Source: Vombatus ursinus
Taxonomy: Eukaryota > Chordata > Mammalia > Diprotodontia > Vombatidae
Assembly: GCF_900497805.2 (NCBI RefSeq)
Contig: NW_020954548.1
Span: 6,431,856 to 6,495,855 of the forward strand
Reading direction: 5' to 3'
Length of the DNA: 64,000 nt
The translations under genes were made by a program, and so were the position numbers. The notes beneath the pieces are model-generated. The model was not told where the DNA came from and did no database searches. It saw only the letters and a program-made list of their open reading frames with translations. Positions within the stretch are counted from its first letter, which is position 1; each line of letters opens with the position of its first letter. Shown piece after piece: positions 45,378 through 55,316 of the stretch.

Positions 45378-45994
45378 GGCACAGGGTGAGTTGAAGATGA
45401 AGGGTTCATATCTGGAGAATAAAATTAAGGGATGAGAGAGGATTATATTACGAAGAGAAAGGGAGAGGTAGAACGGGGTAAATTATCTCACAAAAAAAAC
45501 AGAAAAGAAAAGGCTTTTACAGTGGAGGGGAAATGGGGGAAAGTGAGAGGGAATGAATGAATCTTATTCTGATAGGATTTGACTTAAGGAGGGAATAACA
45601 TACACACTCAATTGGGTGTGGAAATCTGTCTTACCCTACAGGAAAATGGAGGGGGGAAGGGGACAAGAGAGTAGGGGGATGATAGAGAGGAGGGAAGATT
45701 GGGAAAAGGGGTAATCAGAAGCAAGTACTTCTGAGGAGGGTCAGAGTCAAAAGAAAGAATAGAATAAATGGGGGGGGTGGGATAGGATTAAGGGAAATAG
45801 AGTTAATTTTTCACAACATGTCTACTATGGAAGTGTTTTGCATAACTGCACATATATAACCTATATTTAGTTGCTTGCCTTATCAATGAGGGTGGGTGGG
45901 GAGAGAAGAAGGGAGAAAATTTGGAACCCAAAGTTTTAAAAATACATGTTTAAAAAAATATTTTCACATGCAACTGGGAAATAAGAAATACAGG

Positions 45995-46268
45995 AAACGG
46001 GGTACAAGAATATTAAATTAAATGTTTGCAGGCAAAGATTGTAGTCAGAAAGTCTATCTGTTCAGATCTCCTTGACAATATCATAAATATGAACTATTGA
46101 ATTTCTTAGGATAGGGATAGGATAGAATAATTTTCTCCTCTCTCATTCTGGTTCAGTCATAACAACAGGTCTCAGCAAAAATTCACATGACTAGACTGAG
46201 GAATTGGTTTTCTATTGTTAAGAAATTTAAGTGTCTTTGATTAAAAATTGAGTTGTCCAGAAGTCAAT
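45995..46268 (+). other. Extra segment between HAL1 3' end and its A-tail
   Basis: The usual L1/HAL1 terminus is reached at about 45990, yet the A-rich tail and target duplication come only about 280 bases later. The segment has no HAL1 or L1 similarity I recognise and carries AATAAA at 46266-46271 just before the A-rich tail. It may be 3'-transduced flank of the source element. Confidence 0.4.
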
Positions 46269-46297
46269 AAAATAAAAACAAATTAAAAAGAAAAAAT

Positions 46298-47062
46298 AAA
46301 AACAAAGAGCAAATAATATGCTTCAATCTGCATTAAAATTCCACAGTTCTTTCTTTGGATGTGGATGGCATTTTGTATCATGGGACTTTTGGAGATGTCT
46401 TAGATCCTTGCATTGCTGAGAAGGGTTAAGTCTATCAAAGTTATTCAGCGCACAACATGGTTGTTACTGTGTACAACGTTCTCCTGGTTCTGCTCACTTC
46501 ACTCAGCATCAGTTCATAAAAGTCAATCCAGGTTTTTCTGAAGTCCACCTGCTCATCATTTCTTACAGCACAATATTATTTCATTACATTCATATACCAC
46601 AACTTGTTCAGCCATTCCCCAATTGTTGGGCATCCTTTCAATTTCCAATTCTTTGCCACTACAAAAAGAGCTGCTATAAATATTTGTGTACATGTGAGTC
46701 CTTTTCCCATTTGTATGATCTTTTTGGGATACAGCCCTAGAAGTGTTATTCGCTGGGTCAAAAGTTATGTACATATTTATAGCCCTTTAGGCAAAGTTCC
46801 AAATTGCTCTCCAAAATGGTTGGATCATTTCACAACTCCACCAACATTGCATTAGTGTTCTAATTTTCCCATATCTTCTCCAACATTTATCATTTCCCTG
46901 TTTTCTCATGTTGGTCAATCTGATAGGTGTGATGTGGTACCTCAGAGTTGTTTTGGTTTGCATTTTTCTAATCACTGGTGATTTAGAGCATTTTTCCATA
47001 CGACTATAGATGGCTTTAATTTCTTCATCTGAGAACTGCCTGTTCATATCTTTTGACTCCCC
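46298..47062 (-). mobile_element. L1 LINE, antisense (outer element, right part): ORF2 C-terminus
   Basis: Minus-strand translation gives the L1 ORF2p C-terminal region: 'KTTLRYHITPIRLTNMRKQG', 'NDKCWRRYGKIRTLMQCWW', then 'IFIAALFVVAKNWKLKGCPT'. The Cys-rich motif (C.....C-type, here with one Cys replaced) is recognisable. Frames are broken between the two blocks. 5' truncated at 47062. Confidence 0.9.
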
Positions 47063-47099
47063 CTTCATTTTAGGCCAGCTTTTCTACACATACTCTTAA

Positions 47100-47785
47100 T
47101 ACCTGTCTACCTCATCTTCCTCAGAATATTGTCTCTCCAGTCATCTACACTTCTCTATTCTCTTTTATTTATTAGTTATTTCTTTTGTCCCTATAATATG
47201 CTACTCACTTACATTATTTAAAAGAAAGAAAAAGAAAAAACACCTTCATTAGAATCTGCCATCATCTCAAGTTATTATCCTGGCTTTCTCTTCCCTCTCT
47301 GAGCCAATTTTCTAGGAAAAACCAAAAACAAACAAACAAAAAAAAACTGTCTATACTTGTTCCTATCACTGCCTCTCCTCATTCACTTATCAATCCTTTA
47401 TAACCTACTTTTTGACCTCATCACTCATTTGAAACTGCTCTCTGCAAACTTACCAATGATATTTTAATTTCAAAATCTGATGGCTTTTCCTCAGTCTTCA
47501 TCCTTTTTTACCTCTTTCCACAGTTTCCCTATTAACCAGACTCTCCTCCTACCTATCCTGTCTTCTCTGGGTTTATATGATACTACTCTTTCCTGCTTCT
47601 TCTGCCTCTCTGCACACTTTCCAGTTTCCTTTGATGCATCATGATGCATATCATACTCTATAAGGGTGTATCTTGATGCTCTGTCCCAGACTCTCTTCCC
47701 TTCTCTTTTTATTTATTCTCATTCAATGACCTCATCTGTCTCATGAGTTCAATATCTCTATGCAGAATATGCAGATACATATATG
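47100..47785 (+). mobile_element. L2 LINE ORF2, RT-domain part
   Basis: 'TGAAACTGCTCTCTGCAAAC', 'TTACCAATGATATTTTAATTT', 'GATGGCTTTTCCTCAGTCTTC', 'CATCTGTCTCATGAGTTCAA', 'TATCTCTATGCAGAATATGC' match the L2 RT region up to the catalytic block, which is degraded. An A-rich stretch at 47218-47245 and 47318-47345 interrupts it. Confidence 0.7.
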
Positions 47786-47940
47786 TGCATAGATGTGTAT
47801 GTATGTGCATACACTTGCATTGATATGTGTGTACATATGTGCACATACATGCATATAAGTATATGTGTATATACATGTGTTCATAAACATCTACATGAAA
47901 ACCATATATATGAATGCATGCACACACATATGGTTTTCAT
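47760..47940. repeat. TATG/TGCA microsatellite
   Basis: Alternating purine-pyrimidine array grown at the end of the L2 fragment. 'CATATGGTTTTCATG' and its reverse occur on both sides, making a small inverted repeat at about 47895-47941. Confidence 0.9.
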
Positions 47941-47969
47941 GTCAAGGCCAAATGTGCCCACTTATTGGT

Positions 47970-48240
47970 AGCTGATAAGCAACTAGGTGGTAAAATGGAT
48001 AGAGGATTGGATGAGGAGTTAGGAGGTCCTGAGTTCAAAACCTAGTCTCAGACATTTATTAGCTGTGAAACCATCGGTAAATTAAATTAACATCTCTGTG
48101 CCTCAGTTTCCTCAACTATAAAATGGGAATAATAATATTATCTATACCTCAGGCTTGTTATGGAGATTATATGGAATAATAATTACTAAAAACTATGCAA
48201 ACCTTAAAGGTCCATATAAATAATAACTATTATTATTGTG
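47970..48240 (+). mobile_element. MIR-type SINE, marsupial form
   Basis: A MAR1-like head ('GCAACTAGGTGGTAAAATGG', 'GGAGGTCCTGAGTTCAAAAC') joined to the MIR CORE and tail ('CCTCAGTTTCCTCAACTATA', 'TAACTATTATTATTGTG'). About 270 bases. Confidence 0.85.
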
Positions 48241-49521
48241 TTGCAGAAAGAATTATTTTTTTTAGGGATTCCTCAGGCTATTTTTTTAAAACATATTTCC
48301 ACATTAGTTATGTTGTAAAGAAGAATTAGAACCAAAGGGAAAAACCACAAAAAAGAAGAAGCAAACAAAACAAAAAGAAAGAGAAAATAGTATTCTTCAA
48401 TCTGCATTTAGATTCCATAGCTTTTTCTGGATAGCATTTTCCATCATGAATCTTTGAAATTTTCTAAGATCCTTGTACTACTGAAAAGAGTTAAATCTAT
48501 AAAAGTTGGTCATCACACAATGTGATGTTACTGTATACAATGTGCTGTTACTGTATACAATGTTTTCCTGGTTCTGCTCATTCTACTCTGCATCAATTCA
48601 TAAAAATCTTTCCAAGTTTTTCTGAAGTCCACCTGCTCATCATTTCTTATGTAACAACAGCATTCCATTACATTCATATATCACAAATTATTCAGCCGTT
48701 CCCCAATTGATTGGCATCCACTCAATTTCAGTTCTCGGCAAACACAAAATGAGCTGCTATAAATATTTTTGCACATGTGAATTCTTTTCCCATTTTTATG
48801 ATCTCTTTAGGATATAGCCCTAGAAGTGCTATTGCTGGATCAAATGGTATGCACATTTTTATAGCTCTTTGGGCATAGTTCTAAATTGCTCTCCAAAATG
48901 GTTGGATCATTTCACAACTCCACTAACAATGCATTAGTGTTCCAATTTTCCCACATCTTCTCCAACATTTATCATTTTCCTGTTTTGTCATGTTAGCCAA
49001 TCTAATAGGTGTGATGTGATACCTCAGAGTTGTTTTGATATGCATTTCTCTAATCAATAGTGATTTAGAGCATTTTTTATATGACTATAGATAGCTTTAG
49101 TTTCTTCATCTGAAAACTGCCTGTTCATATCCTTGGACCATTTATCAATTAGGGAATGACTTGTATTCTTATAAATTTTCTCAGTTCTCTATTTGTTTTA
49201 GAAACTAGGCCTTTATTAGAGTGATTGACTATAAAATTTGTTTCCTAATACTCTGCTCTTCTTCTAATGTTGGTGCATTGGCTTTGTTTGTGCAAAAATG
49301 TTTTAATTGAATGTACTCAAAATTATCCATTTTGCACTTCATCATGTTCTCTATCTCTTGTTTGTTCATAAATTCTTCCATTCTCCATAGATCTGATAGG
49401 TAAACTATTCCTTGTTATCCTCAATTGCTTATAATCTCACCTTTTATGTCTAAATCATGTACCCATTTTGACCTTACCTTGGTATACTGTGTTAGTTCTA
49501 TGCCTAGTTGCAGAAAGAATT
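48241..49521 (-). mobile_element. L1 LINE, 5'-truncated, with perfect target duplication
   Basis: Reversed L1 3' untranslated region and ORF2 C-terminus ('TTTTTCTGAAGTCCACCTGC', 'CACAACTCCACTAACAATGC', 'TTCTCTATTTGTTTTAGAAAC'). Flanked by identical 14-base copies TTGCAGAAAGAATT at 48241-48254 and 49508-49521, with the T-run (A-tail) next to the left copy. A textbook 1.25-kb truncated insertion, placed right behind a MIR. Confidence 0.95.
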
Positions 49522-49869
49522 CTTGGAAAATATGGGTGGGACTAGGTGGTGTCTGTAACCTATAAAATTCTGAGATTCTTTGCCAAAAATTAAGAACTTG
49601 GGAAAGGGCCATTAATGGAGTTAGTATTTATGCATGCTGAATTGATGCAACTGTGGGAGCTTCAAGAGTACTAACTACTTCTCAAGACAGTTGAAAATAC
49701 TGATCTAGTTCTTGTGGGCCTCCCTTCCCTGTCACTGGCAGGGCTTGTGGGTGTTTTTTTCTGAAGCTTAGAGCATTGATGGAGACATCTCCAAAGAGGT
49801 GAGAGATAACATAGGAATTATATGAACAATAGCAAACAACAAGAAGATACAATTCCTTCAAGCTTTCAC
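49522..49869. other. Unassigned unique sequence
   Basis: No recognised feature. Confidence 0.45.
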
Positions 49870-50215
49870 ATCTGTCAATTGTTTTCCCTACACTTTCACT
49901 GAGATAGGCACCATTCCTGCTTCATCCAAAGCAATAACTCATTCCAGGAATATCCCTCACCAGCTTACTTTGTCTCAGTATTTAAGCAACTCTTGAAGTC
50001 CTACTTCCTCCACAAATATTTTTGTATGTATTATCTATGGTTACTCTCCTTAATATTCCTTAACCAGGTTCCACAATCCTAAAATGTTCTTTTCATGTTT
50101 GTTAGTTTACTTCACTTCAAACTCAACTTTGTTCAATTCCACAATCAAGCTTTGCATGCCTATGATGTACAAGGCACTCTTCCAGGCACTGATCTCTGGG
50201 GATACAACCTCTGGT
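49870..50215. mobile_element. Probable L2 scraps in both orientations
   Basis: 49930-50030 resembles the plus-strand L2 ORF2 end ('CATTCCAGGAATATCCCTCAC'). 50140-50215 resembles a reversed L2 tail ('AAGGCACTCTTCCAGGCACTG'). Both are diverged. Confidence 0.4.
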
Positions 50216-50431
50216 CTAGTCATATGCAGTCTTAACGTTTTTATTTTTCTTTGTTCCCTTTTTATTTATATGCATTGATTGCCTTGAGACTATAAAGCCT
50301 CAAAGAAAAAATGCTGTGAACCTAGCAATATCATGCACAATTCAAATTAATTAATATTAAGTACTGCTATGATTATACTAGAAGGGCACAGCATGTATAT
50401 GAGTAAGTAAATGCAAATTATATACAAACAA
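50216..50431. other. Unassigned sequence
   Basis: No recognised feature. Confidence 0.45.
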
Positions 50432-50458
50432 TATTGAGAGAGAAAGAAGAGGAGTGGT

Positions 50459-50496
<38 letters not shown>

Positions 50497-50550
50497 AGAA
50501 CACAGAGGCAGAGACACACAGAGAGAAATACACAAGAGAGGCACAGAGAG
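50432..50550. repeat. (GA)n microsatellite
   Basis: GAGA array, purest at 50461-50493. The Leu/Ser/Cys-rich minus-strand frames here are its translation. Confidence 0.95.
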
Positions 50551-50577
50551 AGTTCACTAATAGCTAGATGAGATGAA

Positions 50578-50765
50578 TGCATGAATGAATGAATGAATGG
50601 CACTTATTATGTGCAAAACACTGTGCTAACTCTAGGGATATGAAAAGGAGATAGTTCTTACTTTTAAGGAGATCACATTCTATCATGGAAGACACATATA
50701 GGAGGTTTTGGTTGCAATTCACATGGAAAGGTTCCACAGACTTCAGAGAGTAGTAGAAAAATATA
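50578..50765 (-). mobile_element. L2 3' tail, antisense
   Basis: 'GAATGAATGAATGAATGGCAC', 'TTATTATGTGCAAAACACTG', 'TTTTAAGGAGATCACATTCTA'. Confidence 0.75.
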
Positions 50766-50813
50766 TGGTGTTGAATCTCCTTTAATGATATTTTCACTGA
50801 AAAAAATCATATC

Positions 50814-51160
50814 TTTTTTTTTCTGATGTTGAACCACTGAACAGTGGCAAGGACTTTGGTGTCAAAGACATACATTTCTGGGACTTCAGTAGGTATGGTT
50901 GTTGATGAGGTGGTGGTTTTAGAACATGAAAAAGCAATTACTAAATAGCATCTCCAAAGAGGTTGGTTCTTTGGTGATGTCTTCATCAACTGAGGTGGAA
51001 GCTGTACTGGTGGTCTTGGGCAGGGGGGAGGCACTATCATTTCTGGAAGTCTTGGGAGCATTTACACAGTAATTGTTTTTGAGGGTGGTGAGGAAAATAA
51101 GGCCTTCTCCAAAGGTGTTGCTCCCCTCAGTCATGGTAAAGAGGGTCATACTCAAAGCAT
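50814..51160 (-). pseudogene. Possible YBX-like cold-shock-domain relic
   Basis: The minus strand at 50822-50860 encodes 'TKVLATVQWFNIR'. This is close to the invariant start of the Y-box protein cold-shock domain ('TKVLGTVKWFNVR', RNP1-side strand). A Thr/Ser-rich stretch 'KTTTSSTTIPTEVPE' lies just before it, as the Thr-rich N-terminus does in YBX3. The similarity then stops at an A-run on the minus strand (50814-50821), and the rest of the domain is not recognisable. The upstream part (to about 51160) has two overlapping short frames without known motifs. Most likely a truncated processed pseudogene fragment; chance similarity cannot be excluded. Confidence 0.35.
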
Positions 51161-51379
51161 AGTTGATGGTCTGGGGTGTGAGGGTACTGGTTTTCTGTGG
51201 GCTCTTGGGTTTAGGGTTTTAGGTTGTTTCTATGAGAATCTGAAGGGAATTGGTAGTCAAGGTGGCAGTGGTTGGACTTGTCTCAAACATGCCTCCTCCT
51301 GTCTCTCCCTCTGGGTGTCTTATTGCTTTAGACATCAGGAAAGACTCATGTGGGAGTTGAAAATGGTAACTTCTTTTAA
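51161..51379. other. Unassigned sequence
   Basis: G-rich on plus; could be the 5' continuation of the relic to its left. No further evidence. Confidence 0.35.
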
Positions 51380-51995
51380 AGCTTCTAATAGACATTAGTG
51401 AGAAGTGAACGTGTTCTAGACTTAGGGAAGAGATGGCACAAAGACATTAAACTAGAAATGAAATGTTTGTATGGGGTACAGAGAGCAGACCAGTTAAACT
51501 AGAAGGGAGAATAAGTAAAGGGGAGCAATAAAAATAACACAAAAGCCTATGGAAATAATATTGTGGGGAGCTTTAAATGACTGGACTAGGAGTTTTAATT
51601 CATCCTAGAGGCAATAGGGAGCCACTGAAGAGTTTTTGGTAGGAAAGACATGATCATATTTGGTTTTAGGAATATCCATTTGACACTTGTGTAGAGAATA
51701 GATTAGAGAAGAGAAAATATGTAAGCAGGAGATCAGAGAGGGAGATATTATAATGATTTAGATGAGAGATAATAAGTACCTAGATACTTAGATGAGAGTA
51801 ATGGATTGTGAAGAAACAGGAGAGATGATATGGAGGTAGACTTGGCAACTGATAAGAGGGATGAGGAAAGAAAAAAAAAAGTAAAGATAACTCCAAAATT
51901 GAAAACCTCAGAAATTGTAGTGTTGTTGGTGCCATCAACAGAAAACAAAAAACAAACCTTTGTACAAGAGATGGATTTGGAAGGAATTACAATGA
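51380..51995 (-). mobile_element. L2 LINE ORF2 end, antisense
   Basis: 'GAGGCAATAGGGAGCCACTG', 'AGGAAAGACATGATCATATTT', 'GTGTAGAGAATAGATTAGAG', 'GAAGTTGCAACTGATAAG'-like order (here 'GACTTGGCAACTGATAAGAG') is the reversed ORF2 end of L2. Confidence 0.7.
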
Positions 51996-52019
51996 ATTGA
52001 GTTTTAAACATATTGAGAG

Positions 52020-52170
52020 ATCATCATGTCCCAAATGCTCTTTTTATGATGAAAAAACTAAAGCCCTGAGATAGGAAGTGATTGTTCAAGTCATCCAGCA
52101 CATACGTTGTAGAGGCTAGGGTTCAATTCTAGATCCTCTGACTCCAAATACAGATTCTTCAATGAATCAG
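52020..52170 (-). mobile_element. MIR SINE fragment, antisense
   Basis: 'ATGATGAAAAAACTAAAGCCC', 'TGAGATAGGAAGTGATTGTTC', 'GATCCTCTGACTCCAAATAC'. Confidence 0.65.
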
Positions 52171-52549
52171 AACAAAGATACTCTTGAGAAAGCTTGCCAC
52201 AGGAATAGAGTTGAAGTCAATCTCATTCCCTTTTAGTCTCTTAATGAATGGAAATGAATCCACCAAAGATCTTACTGGATGGTTGGCGTTGTACACTAGG
52301 AAAAGCAATGACTCAGATAATCAAACTAAAGGGAACATTTAAAGTCTTATGCTCATGAACATGGTCTATACATGCTTTTGAACCAAAAATCTATAAGAGA
52401 GAAAAGAAATTAATTTCTTGTTATAAGATGACATTTTTCCCCTTTTTTTACATGGGTTCATTTTTAAACTTACATGTTGTAATGATTCATGCATAGATTT
52501 TTAAAGAGAAACAGAGCCCACTAATCACTTCATCTTAATGAAGAAGAAA
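52171..52549. other. Unassigned sequence
   Basis: No recognised feature. Confidence 0.45.
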
Positions 52550-52975
52550 ACTGCTGAATTTTGAGTACTTCATTCAGGTTTATGTTCCATATTTTACTAA
52601 GAATGCAAGAAAATTGGAGAGAATCCAGAAAAAAGTGACAAACTGAATTCAACTATTGGAAAAAAGGTCCTATGAGGAAAGTTAAAAGAAGGTGGATAAT
52701 TCACCTTAGAAAAGAGATGGCTAAGGAGTAACTTCATTACTATCATTAAGTCTATGAAGGGTTAGGAAACTGTATACTAGTTCTACATCTTTGGAAAAGA
52801 TGGAATATGAGGAAATGGGCTTAACTTGGAGCCAGAGTTATAAAGAAGTCATTTTGGGATCTTAAGGATACTTAAACATTAGAACAAAACTGGAAAGAGA
52901 GGCTATGGAAAGATCTCATCACTAGACACCCTTAAAAAAAACTGGATAGATGTTCTCTGCTATGCTGATTTGTAA
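52550..52975 (+). mobile_element. CR1/L3 LINE 3' part (left part)
   Basis: 'TTGGAGAGAATCCAGAAAAAAG', 'CACCTTAGAAAAGAGATGGC', 'CACTAGACACCCTTAAAAAAA', 'CTGGATAGATGTTCTCTGC' follow CR1 on plus. A MIR interrupts it. Confidence 0.7.
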
Positions 52976-53216
52976 TAAAAACAGTTTACATTTCTATCAT
53001 GTTTCAAAAAATACAAAGCATTTTCTTCACAACAACCCCATGGGTTTGGTCCTATAGTGATTGCTATACCTAGTTTACAAATAGGGACACTGAGCCTCAG
53101 AAATATGATGCAAATTAATTGTGGTCATGCAATTAATAAGTGTTACAGCAGCAAATTGAAAACCTAGGGCTCCTGACATCAAATTCAACTCTCTTTCCAC
53201 TGTACCAGTTTGCTTC
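52976..53216 (-). mobile_element. MIR SINE inserted in CR1/L3, antisense
   Basis: 'CTTCACAACAACCCCATGGG', 'AAATAGGGACACTGAGCCTC', 'CTCTTTCCACTGTACCAG'. Near complete. Confidence 0.8.
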
Positions 53217-53310
53217 TGTATAGACAGTCATCTGTTTTTAGGCAGGAGGGCCTAGACTAGTTGTCCCCTTGGTACCTTTTGCAATGTTACAATTCTATTA
53301 CTTCCTAAAG
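53217..53310 (+). mobile_element. CR1/L3 LINE 3' tail (right part)
   Basis: 'GGGCCTAGACTAGTTGTCCC', 'TTGCAATGTTACAATTCTATT' ends the CR1 begun at 52550. Confidence 0.6.
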
Positions 53311-53649
53311 GAGGACAATATTTGATCTATGAGTTGGCACAGTCACATGAAATACTGTTGAATTATATCATCCCAGAGGTCTAGTATGTGTGATTTCAGT
53401 CTCCTCGTTGCACCACACATGTCTAGCTAATCATAACTGAGCAATATTGTGGCATCACTCTAAAATATGACAGGCCCCTCTTAGGTTATTTTCCAAAGAA
53501 GATCATAAAGGAGAAAGATATGTTTTAAAAACACGGAGAACTCTTGAAGTAAGAAAATATTGGAAATGGAGGAAATACTGCTAGTGATTGCCCCATAATG
53601 GGCCTTTTCATTTTTCTTGCAGCTGAATTCTGCTAAAGGTAATTACTGT
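53311..53649. other. Unassigned sequence
   Basis: No recognised feature. Confidence 0.45.
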
Positions 53650-53790
53650 CTCTTCCAATTAGATTGTGAGTTCCCTTAGAGGAGATTCTCTTTAGTTTTT
53701 AGTTTGCATCTCTGCTTAGCAAAGTACTTTGCATGTAGTAAGAGATTAATAAATGCTTTGCTATTCATTCATTCTTCAATATCATAGGGC
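53650..53790 (+). mobile_element. L2 LINE 3' end
   Basis: 'CCAATTAGATTGTGAGTTCCC', 'CATGTAGTAAGAGATTAATAA', 'TATTCATTCATTC'. Confidence 0.8.
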
Positions 53791-54009
53791 AAAACTTACA
53801 CTGTACATTCTAGGATATATTTTAAAGGCAGTTCCCATCCCAGAAATTATACTCCAGAGGTTTAAAATAGACATATTCAGCTAATCAAATATAATTTTTC
53901 TGGTCAGTTTCCAAATGTTAAAGAATACCATTATAGCAAAGGAGTTAAAAAGGAATTCAGACTGAACAGATGAACTATTCCATTTGAGTTTCCAAACCAG
54001 AAAGACTTA

Positions 54010-54550
54010 TGAATCTCAGTGTTTAATTCTATAAACATTTATTAAGTACACATTGTTTTTACAGCCCTGTTCTAGAAAAGATAGAAGTCTTTAGATAAGA
54101 TAATGTAATTAGCTGGCTTTAATTTCTATTCATTTCAACACATTAATTCAATAATTGACATTCCAGGCACTGGGGATATAAAGACAACAAATAGCATAGC
54201 TCCTATCCTCAAAGATGTTACAATTTAATGAGAAGGATGCGGTATCTATACAAATAACTATAAATTAAATTGGAAGATGATTAGATTTGTAGAAGACAAC
54301 AATCAGATACTAAAGATTCAAGGATGGAGGCACCCCCTTCTTGCTGAGGCATTAAAGGAAAGATATCTTGGAGGAGGTAGAATCTAAGCTGGGCCTTGAA
54401 GGAGGGGAAGGATGTAAACTAGAGATTAGGAAAGATGGTATGTTTTACAAGAATCGGTGACCTAAAGGCACAAAGGTGGGAAAGAGAAGGGTAAAACAGG
54501 GAGCTGGAAGTTGTCCAACTTACCTGGAACATGAGGATTGTGAAATAAAT
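54010..54550 (-). mobile_element. L2 LINE 3' end and ORF2 end, antisense
   Basis: 'ATAAACATTTATTAAGTACAC', 'TCCAGGCACTGGGGATATAA', 'CTAAGCTGGGCCTTGAAGGAG', 'GACCTAAAGGCACAAAGGTGG'. Possibly two overlapping copies, since a second tail-like segment starts near 54130. Confidence 0.75.
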
Positions 54551-54569
54551 ATGGCAATAAATAAGACTA

Positions 54570-54645
54570 TTGAGTGTTGTAGCTAGGAACTAAACCCAGG
54601 GCTCCTAGTACCAAATCCAGCACCCTTTTGATTATACCATGTTGA
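54570..54645 (-). mobile_element. MIR SINE fragment, antisense
   Basis: 'AACTAAACCCAGGGCTCCTAG', 'CCTTTTGATTATACCATGTTG'. Confidence 0.55.
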
Positions 54646-54699
54646 TACAGAAATAAACCTGGAACCATATTGTATTGGCCCTTGGATAATGAAGATACA

Positions 54700-54890
54700 T
54701 ATTGAGTGAATATATATTATCAATGAACATATATATATATATAATATTTATTTATTAATCTCTTACTTTGTGCAAAGTATTTGCTGAGTATGGGAGATAA
54801 AAACTTAAAACTGCAGATAATCTCTTCTCTCAAGGAACTCACATTTTAATAGGAGTAGGCAATAAGTACCTATAGCAGAATTCAGTTGCA
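54700..54890 (-). mobile_element. L2 3' tail, antisense
   Basis: 'TTATTTATTAATCTCTTACTT', 'TCTCTCAAGGAACTCACATTT' after a short TA array at 54728-54744. Confidence 0.65.
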
Positions 54891-54971
54891 AGACAAATGG
54901 AAAATCCCTTTATGTGGCAGTCAACAGTGGTATTTTCTCCATTTCGTTATTTTCTTGCTTCAAGAGATATA

Positions 54972-54973
54972 TA

Positions 54974-55008
<35 letters not shown>
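54972..55008. repeat. (TG)n microsatellite
   Basis: Pure TG run of about 35 bases. Confidence 0.97.
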
Positions 55009-55010
<2 letters not shown>

Positions 55011-55019
55011 AGATTTCTG

Positions 55020-55135
55020 TGGAAATGCCATGTAGTGATATCCCAGTATTGTGTGACTGAAGTTCAGGAGAGAGTGCCAGGCCAGATTTGGGAGCTATCT
55101 TTGTAGACAGTTAATTGAATCCACAGGACCTGATA
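55020..55135 (-). mobile_element. L2 LINE ORF2, antisense (left part)
   Basis: 'AGTTAATTGAATCCACAGGAC', 'CTGATAAGATC' is reversed L2 ORF2, cut by a young SINE and resumed at 55317. Confidence 0.65.
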
Positions 55136-55316
55136 AGATCACAAGGAGAGGAGGAGCAGCTAGGTGGCACAGTGGATAGAGCATCGGCCCTGAAATCAGG
55201 AGGATCTGAGTTCAAGTCCAGCCTCAGACCAAACACTTGACACTTACTAGCTGTGTGACCCTGGGCAAGTCACTTAACCCCAATTGCCTTTACAAAAAAA
55301 AAGATTACAAAGAGAG
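55136..55316 (+). mobile_element. WSINE1-type SINE inserted in L2, with target duplication
   Basis: 'AGCAGCTAGGTGGCACAGTG', 'AAGTCCAGCCTCAGACC', 'GTGTGACCCTGGGCAAGTCAC', 'CCCCAATTGCCTTTAC' and an A-run. Flanks AGATCACAAGGAGAG (55136-55150) and AGATTACAAAGAGAG (55302-55316) match at 13 of 15, the target duplication. The tRNA-like head is well preserved; this is the youngest-looking SINE here. Confidence 0.95.

Larger units (their letters stand above)
43276..46307 (+). mobile_element. HAL1-type ORF1-only LINE inserted in L1, with target duplication
   Basis: About 3.0 kb. It begins with an L1-like promoter end ('GGGGACACAGAGCCAAGATGG'), has a long 5' region, one decayed ORF1 (44053-45130), then a 3' region with a (GATA)n array and a purine-rich block near 45880-45930 that ends like a marsupial L1 ('TTTTCACATGCAACTGGGAAA'). 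No ORF2 coding sequence is present between ORF1 and the 3' end, which defines HAL1-type half-LINEs. They must use L1 enzymes in trans. 'AAAAACAAAG' occurs at 43276-43285 and 46298-46307 and matches the uninterrupted host L1, so it is the target duplication. An A-rich tail lies at 46269-46297. Confidence 0.8.

Noticed and set aside
55152-55225. tRNA gene suggested by the tRNA-like head of the SINE
   Set aside because: The A and B boxes belong to the SINE promoter; the acceptor stem and anticodon arm of a true tRNA are not intact and it runs into the CORE region.
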